Of a stretch of 64,000 nt of DNA, positions 1-8,546 are shown piece after piece (position 1 is the first letter of the stretch; each line of letters starts with the position of its first letter). The notes below the pieces were generated by a model, which saw only the letters and a program-made list of their open reading frames with translations, had not been told where the DNA came from and did not search any database. The position numbers were made by a program, and so were the translations under genes. Source of the DNA: JACQFZ01 sp041485885 (GTDB lineage Bacteria > Pseudomonadota > Gammaproteobacteria > Acidiferrobacterales > Sulfurifustaceae); NCBI GenBank assembly GCA_041485885.1, contig JBGPKL010000001.1, forward strand, positions 62,001 through 126,000, given 5' to 3'.

Positions 1-1
1 G

Positions 2-745
2 CAAGCGTGGGCATATCGCCAGATCTCGCTGCTGCTGCGCCGCCCGCCCGGTCGCGAAGCGTATCCCGGCGACGTGTTCTATCTCCACTCGCGGCTGCTA
101 GAACGCGCCGCGCGCGTGAACGAAGCGTACGTCGAGAAATTCACCAAAGGCGCGGTGAAGGGCAAGACCGGTTCGCTCACCGCGCTGCCGGTGATCGAAA
201 CCCAAGCCGGCGACGTCACCGCGTTCGTTCCGACCAACGTGATCTCGATCACCGACGGTCAGATCTTCCTCGAGACCGATTTGTTCAACGCCGGTATCCG
301 TCCCGCGATCAACGCCGGCATCTCGGTGTCGCGCGTCGGCGGCGCCGCGCAAACGAAAGTTATTAAAAAACTCGGCGGCGGTATCCGTCTCGCGCTCGCG
401 CAGTACCGCGAGCTCGCGGCGTTCGCGCAGTTCGCCTCCGACCTCGATGAAGCGACCCGCAAGCAGCTCGAGCGCGGCCGCCGCGTCATGGAGCTGATGA
501 AGCAGCCGCAATACTCGCCGATGTCGGTCGCCGACATGGCGGTGTCGCTGTTCGCGGTGAACAACGGCTACTTCGACGACGTTGATGTGAAACGCGTGCT
601 CGCTTTCGAATCGGCGCTGCACCAGTACCTGCGGCAGAAATACAGCGCGCTGCTGAACGCGATCGAAACCAAGAAGGACCTCGATGCCGACGGCGAGAAG
701 CAACTGAACGCCGCGATCCAGGACTTCAAGAAGACCTGGGCGTGA
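2..745 (+). CDS. atpA: F1Fo ATP synthase subunit alpha, 3' part
   Basis: This is the C-terminal half of the alpha subunit of the F1 sector, the non-catalytic nucleotide-binding subunit that alternates with beta in the (alpha-beta)3 head. The reading frame is open from the first bases of the window, so the 5' part lies outside. Visible landmarks are the conserved stretch ending in PTNVISITDGQIFLE, then FNAGIRPAINAGISVSRVGG with the catalytically important arginine of this region, then the helical C-terminal domain ending FKKTWA. It is the first gene of the atpA-G-D-C order seen here. The gap to atpG is about 150 bp and holds a dispersed repeat. Confidence 0.97.
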   Translation, partial: QAWAYRQISLLLRRPPGREAYPGDVFYLHSRLLERAARVNEAYVEKFTKGAVKGKTGSLTALPVIETQAGDVTAFVPTNVISITDGQIFLETDLFNAGIRPAINAGISVSRVGGAAQTKVIKKLGGGIRLALAQYRELAAFAQFASDLDEATRKQLERGRRVMELMKQPQYSPMSVADMAVSLFAVNNGYFDDVDVKRVLAFESALHQYLRQKYSALLNAIETKKDLDADGEKQLNAAIQDFKKTWA

Positions 746-759
746 TTCAAACACGGAAT

Positions 760-871
760 CCGCAGATGAACGCGGATGAAAACAGCGGATAAACGCAGAT
801 GAAAGTGCGAATGCTGAAAACCGGGCCACTAGGTTTTGCCCTGAATTATCTGCGTTCATCTGCGGATAAAA
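760..871. repeat. Dispersed intergenic repeat, copy in the atpA-atpG gap
   Basis: The gap carries multiple short units of the type CCGCAGATGAACGC, followed downstream by the inverted form (TGCGTTCATCTGCGG), so the RNA could fold into a long imperfect hairpin. The same unit and layout recur in the glmU-glmS gap (48199-48281), which shows that this is a dispersed element. It contains no gene; an ATG start with a purine-rich leader for atpG follows directly. Confidence 0.75.
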
Positions 872-896
872 AATCTTCTTAAGAGACAGTTCGACC

Positions 897-1763
897 ATGG
901 CAAGCGGCAAAGAAATACGCACCAAGATCAAGAGCGTGCAAAACACGCGCAAGATTACCAAGGCGATGGAAATGGTCGCGGCGTCCAAGATGCGCAAGGC
1001 ACAGGAGCGCATGAAGGCGGCGCGTCCGTACGGAGAAAAAATTCGCACCCTCGCGGCCAATCTTTCGCACGCGTATTCCGAGTATCGCCATCCTTTCTTG
1101 ACCAAGAAAGAAAACATTCAGCGCGTGGGTTTGATCGTCGTCACCACGGACAAAGGGTTGGCGGGCGGTTTGAACACGAACGTGCTGCGGGTCGCGCTCA
1201 ACCAGATGAAAGAGTGGCAAGCCAACGGCGTGAGCGAGGTCCGCGTTACTGCCATCGGCAACAAGGGCCTCGGCTTCATGCAGCGCCTCGGCGCGAAAAT
1301 TGTCTCGCACGCCACCGGGCTCGGCGACACACCACATCTGGATAGGCTCATCGGCCCGGTGAAGGTGATGCTGGATGCGTTCCGTGCCGACGAGCTCGAC
1401 GCGGTTTACATCGCGTACACGCGCTTCATCAACACGATGAAGCAGGAACCGGTGTTCGAGCAGTTGCTGCCGCTCACCGGCGAACGCATGGGCGCGCCCG
1501 GGCATAGCTGGGATTACATCTACGAACCCGACGCGCAGGTCGTGATCGATGAGTTGCTGCGCCGTTATGTCGAGGGCCTGGTGTACCAGTCGCTCGCGGA
1601 GAACATGGCGTCGGAACAATCGGCACGCATGGTGGCGATGAAGGCCGCCACCGACAACGCGAAGAACGTCATCGACGAGCTGCAGCTCGTTTATAACAAG
1701 ACCCGCCAGGCGGCGATCACGAAGGAAATTTCGGAGATCGTCGGAGGCGCGGCAGCCGTCTAA
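897..1763 (+). CDS. atpG: F1Fo ATP synthase subunit gamma
   Basis: The gamma subunit is the central rotor shaft of F1 ATP synthase, coupling proton flow through Fo to catalysis in the alpha-beta head. The 288-residue length matches the family. The N-terminus (MASGKEIRTKIKSVQNTRKI) and the C-terminal helix (RQAAITKEISEIVGGAAAV) are the two strongly conserved ends that form the coiled-coil axle. It lies between atpA and atpD in the normal operon order. The flanking gaps are unusually long and repeat-filled for an atp operon. Confidence 0.98.
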   Translation: MASGKEIRTKIKSVQNTRKITKAMEMVAASKMRKAQERMKAARPYGEKIRTLAANLSHAYSEYRHPFLTKKENIQRVGLIVVTTDKGLAGGLNTNVLRVALNQMKEWQANGVSEVRVTAIGNKGLGFMQRLGAKIVSHATGLGDTPHLDRLIGPVKVMLDAFRADELDAVYIAYTRFINTMKQEPVFEQLLPLTGERMGAPGHSWDYIYEPDAQVVIDELLRRYVEGLVYQSLAENMASEQSARMVAMKAATDNAKNVIDELQLVYNKTRQAAITKEISEIVGGAAAV

Positions 1764-1779
1764 ATGAAGCGCGTAGCGA

Positions 1780-1875
1780 ACCGACTTCCCCTCTCCCCTC
1801 GCGGGAGAGGGCAAAGGGAGAGGGGGATTGCCCCCTCATCCCCTTCCCCTCTCCCGCAAGGGGAGAGGGGAGCGA
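1780..1875. repeat. Hairpin-forming repeat array in the atpG-atpD gap
   Basis: Two successive hairpins built from the same C/T-rich unit lie here. The second is exact: CCCCTCTCCC at 1846-1855 pairs with GGGAGAGGGG at 1861-1870 across a five-base loop. The first is centred near 1799. There is no T-run, so this looks like a REP-type mRNA hairpin or repeat rather than a classical terminator. It may adjust the processing or stoichiometry of the atpG and atpD messages. Confidence 0.7.
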
Positions 1876-1920
1876 GCCGAGCGCGCTGCGCGCGAATCCG
1901 TATACTCTGAGGATATTGCA

Positions 1921-3321
1921 ATGGTTCAAGGCGAAATCGTTCAATGCATCGGCGCGGTCATCGACGTGCAGTTCGAGCGCGCGAACATACCCAAAATATA
2001 TGACGCCCTCGTCATGGAGGGCTCGGACCTGACGCTCGAGGTTGAGCAACAGCTCGGCGACGGCGTCGTGCGCACGATCGCGCTCGGTTCCTCCGAAGGC
2101 TTGCGTCGCGGCATGAAGGTGAAGAATACCGGCGCGCCGATCCAGGTGCCGGTCGGCAAGGGCACGCTCGGGCGGATCATGAACGTGCTCGGCCAACCGA
2201 TCGACGAAGCCGGCCCGGTGAAATGCGACGAAAGACGCTCGATACACCAGAAGGCGCCGAGCTTCGAGGAACTTGCGCCGTCGACCGAGCTGCTCGAAAC
2301 CGGCATCAAGGTGATCGATTTGGTCTGTCCGTTTGCGAAGGGCGGCAAGATCGGCCTCTTCGGCGGCGCCGGCGTGGGCAAGACCGTCAACATGCTCGAG
2401 CTGATCAACAATATCGCCAAGGAGCACTCGGGCCTTTCCGTGTTCGCCGGCGTCGGCGAGCGTACCCGCGAAGGCAACGACTTCTATCACGAAATGTCGG
2501 AAGCCGGCGTCATCCGGCTCGACAACTTGTCCGAGTCGAAGGTCGCGATGGTCTACGGCCAGATGAACGAGCCGCCCGGCAACCGTCTGCGCGTGGCGCT
2601 TTCGGGCCTCACGATGGCGGAATATTTCCGCGACGAAGGCCGCGACGTGCTGTTCTTCGTCGACAACATCTACCGTTTCACGCTCGCCGGCACCGAAGTG
2701 TCGGCGCTGCTCGGCCGCATGCCCTCCGCGGTCGGTTACCAGCCGACGCTGGCGGAAGAAATGGGCCGCCTGCAGGAGCGCATCACGTCGACGAAGAAAG
2801 GTTCTATTACATCGATCCAAGCCGTCTACGTGCCCGCCGACGACTTGACCGACCCATCGCCCGCGACGACCTTCGGCCACTTGGACGCCACCGTCGTGTT
2901 GTCGCGCGACATCGCCGCGCTCGGCATCTACCCCGCGGTCGATCCGCTCGACTCCACCTCGCGCCAAGTCGACCCGAACGTCATCGGCGATGACCACTAC
3001 AACACGACGCGTGCGGTGCAGGCGACGCTGCAACGCTATAAAGAGCTGCGCGACATCATTGCGATCCTCGGCATGGACGAACTTTCGCCCGAGGACAAGC
3101 TCGCGGTGTCGCGCGCGCGCAAGATTCAACGCTTCCTGTCGCAGCCGTTCAACGTCGCCGAAGTGTTCACCGGCCAGAAAGGCAAGTACGTTCCGCTCAA
3201 GGAAACCATTCGCGGCTTCAAGATGATCGTGAACGGCGAATGCGATGCGCTGCCGGAGCAGGCGTTCTACTATGTCGGCGCGATCGACGAAGCGTTCGAG
3301 AAAGCGAAGACGCTGAAGTAG
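1921..3321 (+). CDS. atpD: F1Fo ATP synthase subunit beta
   Basis: Beta is the catalytic subunit of F1. The 466-residue protein carries the P-loop GGAGVGKT, the GERTREGNDFYHEM segment with the catalytic glutamate, and the DELSPEDK sequence (DELSEED/DELSDED-type) of the C-terminal domain. The frame is open further upstream, but the ATG at 1921 is chosen because the conserved N-terminus MVQGEIVQCIGAVIDV starts there and a GAGGAT ribosome-binding site precedes it. The upstream extension is only repeat DNA. atpC follows after 21 bp. Confidence 0.98.
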   Translation: MVQGEIVQCIGAVIDVQFERANIPKIYDALVMEGSDLTLEVEQQLGDGVVRTIALGSSEGLRRGMKVKNTGAPIQVPVGKGTLGRIMNVLGQPIDEAGPVKCDERRSIHQKAPSFEELAPSTELLETGIKVIDLVCPFAKGGKIGLFGGAGVGKTVNMLELINNIAKEHSGLSVFAGVGERTREGNDFYHEMSEAGVIRLDNLSESKVAMVYGQMNEPPGNRLRVALSGLTMAEYFRDEGRDVLFFVDNIYRFTLAGTEVSALLGRMPSAVGYQPTLAEEMGRLQERITSTKKGSITSIQAVYVPADDLTDPSPATTFGHLDATVVLSRDIAALGIYPAVDPLDSTSRQVDPNVIGDDHYNTTRAVQATLQRYKELRDIIAILGMDELSPEDKLAVSRARKIQRFLSQPFNVAEVFTGQKGKYVPLKETIRGFKMIVNGECDALPEQAFYYVGAIDEAFEKAKTLK

Positions 3322-3342
3322 TCAGCGCCGGAGACAAGAATC

Positions 3343-3768
3343 ATGGCAAACACCGTCCACGTCGACATTGTCAGCGCCGAGCAATCCATTTTTTCCGGGC
3401 CGGCGGAGTTTGTCGTGTTGCCCGGCGAAAGCGGCGAGCTAGGCATTCTGCCCGGCCACACGCCGCTCCTCACGCGCATTAAGCCGGGTACGGTGCGCCT
3501 GAAGCTTGAAAATCAACCCGATGAGCAACTGGTGTTCGTAGCGGGTGGGCTGCTCGAAGTGCAGCCGGGTCGCGTGACCGTGCTCGCCGACACCGCGATA
3601 CGCGCACACGATCTCGACGAGGCCAAGGCGCAAGAAGCGCTACGGCAAGCCGAAGAGGCGCGGCGGACTGCGACCGACAAACAGCAGATCGCGACGGTCG
3701 AGGCCGAGCTAGCCACCATCGCCGCTCAATTGGCCGCTATCCGTAGGCTGCGCGGTAAAAAGACCTGA
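3343..3768 (+). CDS. atpC: F1Fo ATP synthase subunit epsilon
   Basis: Epsilon is the small rotor subunit that contacts gamma and the c-ring and acts as an intrinsic inhibitor of ATP hydrolysis. The 141-residue protein has the expected beta-sandwich N-terminal domain (MANTVHVDIVSAEQSIFSGP, then PGESGELGILPGHTPLLT) and a helical C-terminal hairpin rich in Ala, Glu and Arg. It is the last atp gene. In the common gammaproteobacterial order glmU follows directly, but here a CIS island intervenes. Confidence 0.97.
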   Translation: MANTVHVDIVSAEQSIFSGPAEFVVLPGESGELGILPGHTPLLTRIKPGTVRLKLENQPDEQLVFVAGGLLEVQPGRVTVLADTAIRAHDLDEAKAQEALRQAEEARRTATDKQQIATVEAELATIAAQLAAIRRLRGKKT

Positions 3769-3774
3769 TCGGCG

Positions 3775-3788
3775 CGCCCCGCGGGGCG
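3775..3788 (+). terminator. GC-rich palindrome after atpC
   Basis: CGCCCCGCGGGGCG is a perfect 14-bp palindrome starting seven bases after the atpC stop codon. It is followed by GGGGCGTAACAC rather than a T-run, so as an intrinsic terminator it would be weak. Its position suggests an end point for the atp transcript. The remaining sequence to 4052 shows no further gene. Confidence 0.4.
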
Positions 3789-4052
3789 GGGCGTAACACA
3801 ATTCCCCTGCTTGTCCTAGTACCCGAAAGTACCTTGATCGGTGCGTGGGTTCTCATAGACTATTCGGACCGCGTATGACAAATACCTAGCAGCGAAACAT
3901 CGCCTGCGGAGGGTGACGGATGGTATTGGCGGCTATGACGGCCCACGGCCCGCGCACGGACGAGTGTGCAACACCGTTTGACCTATGCGTACTGTCGTCT
4001 TCGCCTCGCGCAGAGCGCCAGGGCGCCGCCTGAGTGCCGCCGGAAGACACGG

Positions 4053-5450
4053 ATGTCGGCCCGCCAACTTACTCTGGTTTCCTTTGCCGCCTCGTCGGAT
4101 AGCGCGCAGCTGCGCGAGACGCTCGCCGCCAGCGGCTACACCGTTCTCGCTTGGAACGGTCGTCAGTGGCTCGATTCCAATGTAACCCACGCGCCTAATC
4201 CTCTGGTGCTGTTCATCGCACAGGCGGACTACCCGCGCGAACGGATTCTCGACGCCCTTAAGACCCCCGCGGTTCCTATCCTTGGCATTTGTCGGCGCGA
4301 CGTTGCGCCGTGGGACAAACACGTCCTGCGCCGTTGCGGCGAGTTCGTGTCCTGGCCGTGCGACCGCGAGGAACTTAAATTGCGGCTCGAGCGACTGATT
4401 CCCTGGAGCGCGGTCGATACCGTACGTGAAAGCGACGACGCGCTGCGCACCGAATTCCTCCACCTGAATATGGTAGGTCGTTCGCCGGCGTTCCTCGACG
4501 TGTTGCGCGCCATCCGCAAGGTCGCGCGCTGCGATGCGTCGGTGTTGATCGAGGGCGAGACCGGCACCGGCAAAGAGATGGCGGCGCGCGCCATTCACTA
4601 CTTGAGCGAACGCCGCGACCGGCCGTTCATTCCCGTGAACTGCGGCGCGATTCCGGACAATCTATTCGAGAACGAGATGTTCGGCCATGCGCGCGGCGCG
4701 TTCACCGACGCCAAAGAGTCGCAACCCGGTCTGGTGGCCCTCGCCGATGGCGGTACATTGTTCCTCGATGAAGTCGATACGCTCTCCGGCAAGGGCCAAG
4801 TCGCCCTGTTGCGATTCCTGCAAGACCGCCAATACCGGCCGCTCGGCGGGCGCGAGATGAAACCGGCCGATGTGCGCGTGCTCGCGGCCGTGAACGCCGA
4901 CCTCGATTCGCTGACGGCGAAAGGACAGTTTCGCGCCGACTTGCTGTTCCGCCTGCGCGTGCTGCCGTTATGTCTGCCGCCGCTGCGCGAGCGCGGCGGC
5001 GATATCGCGCCGCTTGCCGAGCATTTCCTCGAGCTTTACCGCGCTCGCTACGGTCAGTTCAACAAGCGTTTCTCCCTCGAGCTGTCGCGTTGGCTGCTCA
5101 GCCAATCGTGGCCGGGCAACGTGCGCGAGCTGGATAGCGTGGTGCATCGCGAGTTCGTGCTCGGCGAAGGCGACACGGTTGGGCTGCGTCCCGAACTCTG
5201 CGGATGTCACGAGCGCCGCCACAACGCCGCCGATCGCCGCCGCGCTGGGGCGCCGAGCGCGCTCGGCCTGAAGGAATACAAGGCGCGCGCGATAGTCGAG
5301 CTCGAAAGAAGTTATCTCACCCATCTGCTCAGCGAGTCGGGCGGAAACGTGAGTCTTGCGGCGCGCCGGGCCGGTAAGGAGCGCCGCGCGCTCGGCAAGC
5401 TGCTTAAAAAGTACGGTCTCGCCTCGCGTTCTCCCGAATCCCTCGACTGA
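4053..5450 (+). CDS. Sigma-54-dependent enhancer-binding transcriptional regulator
   Basis: This is an AAA+ activator that would remodel sigma-54 RNA polymerase. The 465 residues comprise an N-terminal receiver-like domain (about 1-120) without an obvious phospho-acceptor Asp at the end of its third strand, a central AAA+ domain, and a C-terminal Fis-type helix-turn-helix (GGNVSLAARRAGKERRALGK). In the AAA+ domain, Walker A is GETGTGKE (168-175), the sigma-54 contact loop reads GAFTDA (215-220) instead of GAFTGA, and Walker B is TLFLDE. The start at MSARQL is preferred over an upstream in-frame codon because the receiver-like fold begins there. It sits just upstream of a -24/-12 promoter that precedes the CIS operon, so it is the likely activator of that operon. 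The input signal is unknown. Confidence 0.88.
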   Translation: MSARQLTLVSFAASSDSAQLRETLAASGYTVLAWNGRQWLDSNVTHAPNPLVLFIAQADYPRERILDALKTPAVPILGICRRDVAPWDKHVLRRCGEFVSWPCDREELKLRLERLIPWSAVDTVRESDDALRTEFLHLNMVGRSPAFLDVLRAIRKVARCDASVLIEGETGTGKEMAARAIHYLSERRDRPFIPVNCGAIPDNLFENEMFGHARGAFTDAKESQPGLVALADGGTLFLDEVDTLSGKGQVALLRFLQDRQYRPLGGREMKPADVRVLAAVNADLDSLTAKGQFRADLLFRLRVLPLCLPPLRERGGDIAPLAEHFLELYRARYGQFNKRFSLELSRWLLSQSWPGNVRELDSVVHREFVLGEGDTVGLRPELCGCHERRHNAADRRRAGAPSALGLKEYKARAIVELERSYLTHLLSESGGNVSLAARRAGKERRALGKLLKKYGLASRSPESLD

Positions 5451-5462
5451 CGATTCCGCCCC

Positions 5463-5481
5463 GGGTGGCAAGCGACCCACC
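5463..5481. promoter_or_regulatory. Dyad after the regulator gene
   Basis: GGGTGG and CCCACC are separated by seven bases, 12 bp after the regulator stop codon. It could be a weak terminator hairpin, or one of several dyads in this 200-bp region that might be activator sites. There is no T-run. Confidence 0.3.
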
Positions 5482-5551
5482 CTAGTGTTCGCGCCGCTTC
5501 GCCGCCTACCACACGAAAACCAAGGATTCCGCGCGGCGCGCCCGCGAAGCG

Positions 5552-5571
5552 CCGGGTCTTTTATGACCCGG
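5552..5571. promoter_or_regulatory. Candidate upstream activating site for the sigma-54 regulator
   Basis: CCGGGTC and GACCCGG form a perfect 7-bp dyad with a six-base AT-rich loop. It lies about 80-95 bp upstream of the start point predicted from the -24/-12 promoter at 5622-5637. That is the usual distance for an enhancer bound by a Fis-type HTH dimer. Assigning it to the regulator at 4053 is inference. Confidence 0.4.
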
Positions 5572-5621
5572 TCGAATCGAGCGAGCGCGATTTTTCTCGG
5601 GAGTTAGCGACGCCTATTCGT

Positions 5622-5637
5622 TGGCATCCGATTTGCT
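5622..5637 (+). promoter_or_regulatory. Sigma-54 (-24/-12) promoter of the CIS operon
   Basis: TGGCATCCGATTTGCT matches the sigma-54 consensus TGGCAC-N5-TTGC(A/T). The invariant GG (5623-5624) and GC (5635-5636) are exactly ten bases apart. The predicted start point is near 5648, six bases before the first ATG of the next gene and upstream of the whole structural operon. An enhancer-binding protein is encoded immediately upstream, so promoter and activator support each other. Confidence 0.72.
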
Positions 5638-5653
5638 TTACGGCCAAACATCA

Positions 5654-5911
5654 ATGACGGGCGATCAATTAAACGACGACGCGCGCGCCATCGAACAGCT
5701 GGCGCGCGAAATTCGCGACTACTTGGATCGCCATCCGGAGGCGGCCGACACGCTCGAGGGAATCGTCGCGTGGTGGATGGCGCGCCAGCGCTTCGAGCAA
5801 TCGGCGGAACGCGTCGCGCGCGCGCTCGATCATCTGGTCAGCATCGGAGCGGTGCAGTTGCATCGCACACCCGGGAATCGTTCGGTGTACAGCCGGCGCG
5901 ACAAGAGTTGA
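5654..5911 (+). CDS. Small winged-helix-like protein heading the CIS operon
   Basis: This 85-residue protein is not assigned to a named family. The second half resembles a winged helix-turn-helix: a helix around GIVAWWMARQRF, a recognition-like helix (SAERVARALDHLVSIGAV) and a wing (HRTPGNRSVYSRR). The first half is a charged amphipathic helix. A TTG at 5621 is also in frame but overlaps the sigma-54 promoter, so the ATG at 5654 is preferred. No clear ribosome-binding site precedes it, and the predicted start point leaves a leader of only a few bases. Its position at the head of the operon suggests a regulatory or assembly role in the CIS, which is inference. Confidence 0.6.
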   Translation: MTGDQLNDDARAIEQLAREIRDYLDRHPEAADTLEGIVAWWMARQRFEQSAERVARALDHLVSIGAVQLHRTPGNRSVYSRRDKS

Positions 5912-6028
5912 TATTGCAGGTCGCAAGCGTCGTACGCGGCGTACGCGTGCAACAAGCAAGTCGTCGATGCAGCGACGGCGGGGAAAGTTATCAATGAATC
6001 GACAGGAGATCGTTAAGGAGATCGTCAC

Positions 6029-7990
6029 ATGCCCCAGTTAAGTTATCCCGGCGTTTACATCCAGGAAATTCCGAGCGGCGTGCGCACCATTACCAGTGTC
6101 AGCACGTCGATCGGAGCGTTTATCGATTTCTTCCCCCGAGGACCGATGAACGAGGCGGTGCAGATCTTCGGCATGGGGGATTTTCAGCGCATCTATGGTG
6201 GGCTCGACGATCGGAGCGCCGCGAGTTACGCGATCGCGCAGTTTTTCCTGAACGGCGGTTCCGAGGCGTTCGTCGTGCGCGTCTCCAATAGCGGCACGCC
6301 GGCCGTGGCGGCGGCAGTCACGGTTCAAGAAGCGACGGCGGCGAACAACATTCTTCTGTTCGAGGCCGCGAACGAAGGCATATGGGGCAACAACGTGCGA
6401 GTCGACGTCGATCACGACACCTCGGACCCGGCGACTCTGTTTAATCTGGTCGTGACCCTCTACGGCAGTGCCGATGCGGATGCGCGCGCACTCGTGGCGG
6501 AAAAGTTTCTGAATCTTTCCGTCGATTCGACCAACGTCCGTTTCGTCGAGTCGGTGGTCAACGAAGCATCGAGCCTGGTGCGGGTTACTTACGACACGAC
6601 CGCGCCGGCCGGCGCGTTGCCGGCGGCCAATGGCTCAACGAGCGCGAATATCTTTGCCCTTGTCGTCGGCGACTACAACGGTTTGTCGGGTCAGACCATC
6701 GACGTCACCTTCGGCCCGGTCGGACCCGTGACGATAACTCTCGAAACCTGGACGGCGGGCAGCGTGACCACCGCGGCGCAGTTTCGTCCGATACTCGAGC
6801 GCGCGCTGCGTACGGGCCACACCTCGGTAGCATTTACCGGCGCGCGCGTCGAGACGGTGCAATACGCCGCCAATGACATACGGCTGCGCGTGCTCGCCGG
6901 CCGCGGTGGCGATGAGTACGACCCAAGCGAAGTGATGACGTTCTCGGGCGCGAGCGCGACGACGCTGACTCTACCCGCCGCCGGCAACGACCGCGCCAAT
7001 GCGCAGCAATACCCGCTTGGCGTCGGCGCCGGCAACGACTCCGCGGCGCTGATCGGCGGAGCCGCGGGAGACGACGGCGATCTCCCCGGTGCAACCGACG
7101 TCATCGGCACCCAAGCAGTCGAGCCGCACACCGGCATGTACGCGCTCGATTACGTCGACATCTTCAACATCCTTTGCATCCCGCGCGCGGCCGATCTCGG
7201 TGACACCGAGATGCGCACGCTCGTCACGACGGCAGTGAGCTATTGCGAGAGCCGCCGCTCATTCATGGTCGTCGACATCCCCGAGAACATCGACCAGACG
7301 CAGGAGATCAAGGAGTGGCTCGACGATCACGGCGAATTCCGCCATCGCAACGCCGCCATTTATTTTCCGCGCCCGCTCGTCCCCGATCCCGAAAACGATT
7401 TCCGCCTGCGCGCGATCGGTGCGAGCGGCACCATGGCGGGCGTGTACGCGCGTACCGACGGCGCGCGCGGCGTGTGGAAGACGCCGGCCGGCATCGAGGC
7501 GACGCTCTCCGGCGTCACCGAGCTCGCGACCAAGCTGACCGACGCGCAGAACGGCACGCTCAACCCGCTCGGCATCAATTGCCTGCGCAGCTTCCCGATC
7601 TACGGAAACATCGCCTGGGGCGGCCGCACGCTCGACGGCGCGGACGCGCTCGCCTCGGATTGGAAATATCTCGCGGTGCGCCGCACGACCTTGATGATCG
7701 AGGAGTCGTTGTTCCGGGGCACCAAGTGGGTCGTGTTCGAAGGCAACGACGAAAAACTCTGGGCCAAGATCCGCCAGAACGTCGGCGCCTTCATGATGTC
7801 GCTGTTCCGCCAGGGCGCGTTCCAGGGCACCGATCCCAAGCAGGCGTTCTACGTGAAGTGCGATAAGGAAACGACCACGCAGAACGACATCAATCAAGGC
7901 ATCGTCAACATCGAAGTCGGCTTCGCGCCGCTCAAGCCCGCGGAGTTCGTCGTGATCAAGATTCAGCAGATCGCCGGCCAGGACCAATAG
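6029..7990 (+). CDS. Contractile tail sheath protein
   Basis: This is the sheath subunit that surrounds the inner tube and contracts to drive it into the target. The 653-residue protein opens with the typical sheath N-terminus (SYPGVYIQEIPSGVRTITSV, then TSIGAFIDFF). Its C-terminal domain includes ARTDGARGVWKTPAG and a final region with NVGAFMMSLFRQGAFQG and IVNIEVGFAPLKPAEFVV, as in Afp/PVC sheaths. The Ala/Gly/Thr-rich middle (about residues 100-380) is an insertion domain expected on the outer surface. An AAGGAG ribosome-binding site precedes the ATG. It is the only sheath gene here, unlike the three in Afp or PVC. Confidence 0.95.
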   Translation: MPQLSYPGVYIQEIPSGVRTITSVSTSIGAFIDFFPRGPMNEAVQIFGMGDFQRIYGGLDDRSAASYAIAQFFLNGGSEAFVVRVSNSGTPAVAAAVTVQEATAANNILLFEAANEGIWGNNVRVDVDHDTSDPATLFNLVVTLYGSADADARALVAEKFLNLSVDSTNVRFVESVVNEASSLVRVTYDTTAPAGALPAANGSTSANIFALVVGDYNGLSGQTIDVTFGPVGPVTITLETWTAGSVTTAAQFRPILERALRTGHTSVAFTGARVETVQYAANDIRLRVLAGRGGDEYDPSEVMTFSGASATTLTLPAAGNDRANAQQYPLGVGAGNDSAALIGGAAGDDGDLPGATDVIGTQAVEPHTGMYALDYVDIFNILCIPRAADLGDTEMRTLVTTAVSYCESRRSFMVVDIPENIDQTQEIKEWLDDHGEFRHRNAAIYFPRPLVPDPENDFRLRAIGASGTMAGVYARTDGARGVWKTPAGIEATLSGVTELATKLTDAQNGTLNPLGINCLRSFPIYGNIAWGGRTLDGADALASDWKYLAVRRTTLMIEESLFRGTKWVVFEGNDEKLWAKIRQNVGAFMMSLFRQGAFQGTDPKQAFYVKCDKETTTQNDINQGIVNIEVGFAPLKPAEFVVIKIQQIAGQDQ

Positions 7991-8018
7991 GCGGAGATCA
8001 ATCGCAAGGAGATAACTC

Positions 8019-8528
8019 ATGGCAAATGGTTTTGTTGTCAACGCGCACCGATACGATCCGTACAAGAACTTCAAGTTTAATATTTCGTGGGACGGCAAGG
8101 TCGTGCTCGGCGTGAGCAAGATGGGCGCGCTCAAGCGCACGACCGAAGTGGTGAAGCACAGGAGCGGCGGCGAGAACAGCTTCGATCACAAATCGCCCGG
8201 CCGCTCGAGCTACGAAGGCATCAGCGTCGAGCGCGGCCTGACGCACGATCCGGAATTTGAAAAGTGGGCGACATCGATACACGCCTTCGCCGGCGATCCG
8301 ACGATGGATTTGGCCGGCTACAAAAAGGAACTGACGCTCGAGCTGTTGAACGAAAAGGGCCAAGTCGCGAAGCGCTACTTTCTACACGGCTGCTGGGTCA
8401 GCGAGTTCACCGCCAACCCGGATCTCGACGCCAACGCCAACGCTGTCGCGATCGAAAGCATGAAGATCGAGATGGAAGGCTGGGAACGCGATCAAGGCAC
8501 CGGCGAACCGGACGAGGCCGGCGGCTAG
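8019..8528 (+). CDS. CIS inner tube protein (gp19-like)
   Basis: This is the hexameric tube subunit propelled by the sheath. The 169-residue protein fits the T4 gp19/Afp1 family: an N-terminal strand segment (NFKFNISWDGKVVLGVSKMG), a TEVVKHRSGG loop, the SSYEGISVERGLTHDPEFEKW segment typical of tube proteins (split here only by eye), and a C-terminal strand (ANANAVAIESMKIEMEGW). It follows the sheath gene after 28 bp, the standard sheath-tube order. A single tube gene is present, suggesting a simpler particle than Afp, which has Afp1 and Afp5. Confidence 0.93.
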   Translation: MANGFVVNAHRYDPYKNFKFNISWDGKVVLGVSKMGALKRTTEVVKHRSGGENSFDHKSPGRSSYEGISVERGLTHDPEFEKWATSIHAFAGDPTMDLAGYKKELTLELLNEKGQVAKRYFLHGCWVSEFTANPDLDANANAVAIESMKIEMEGWERDQGTGEPDEAGG

Positions 8529-8546
8529 CGCGTCGCGGGTAACGAC

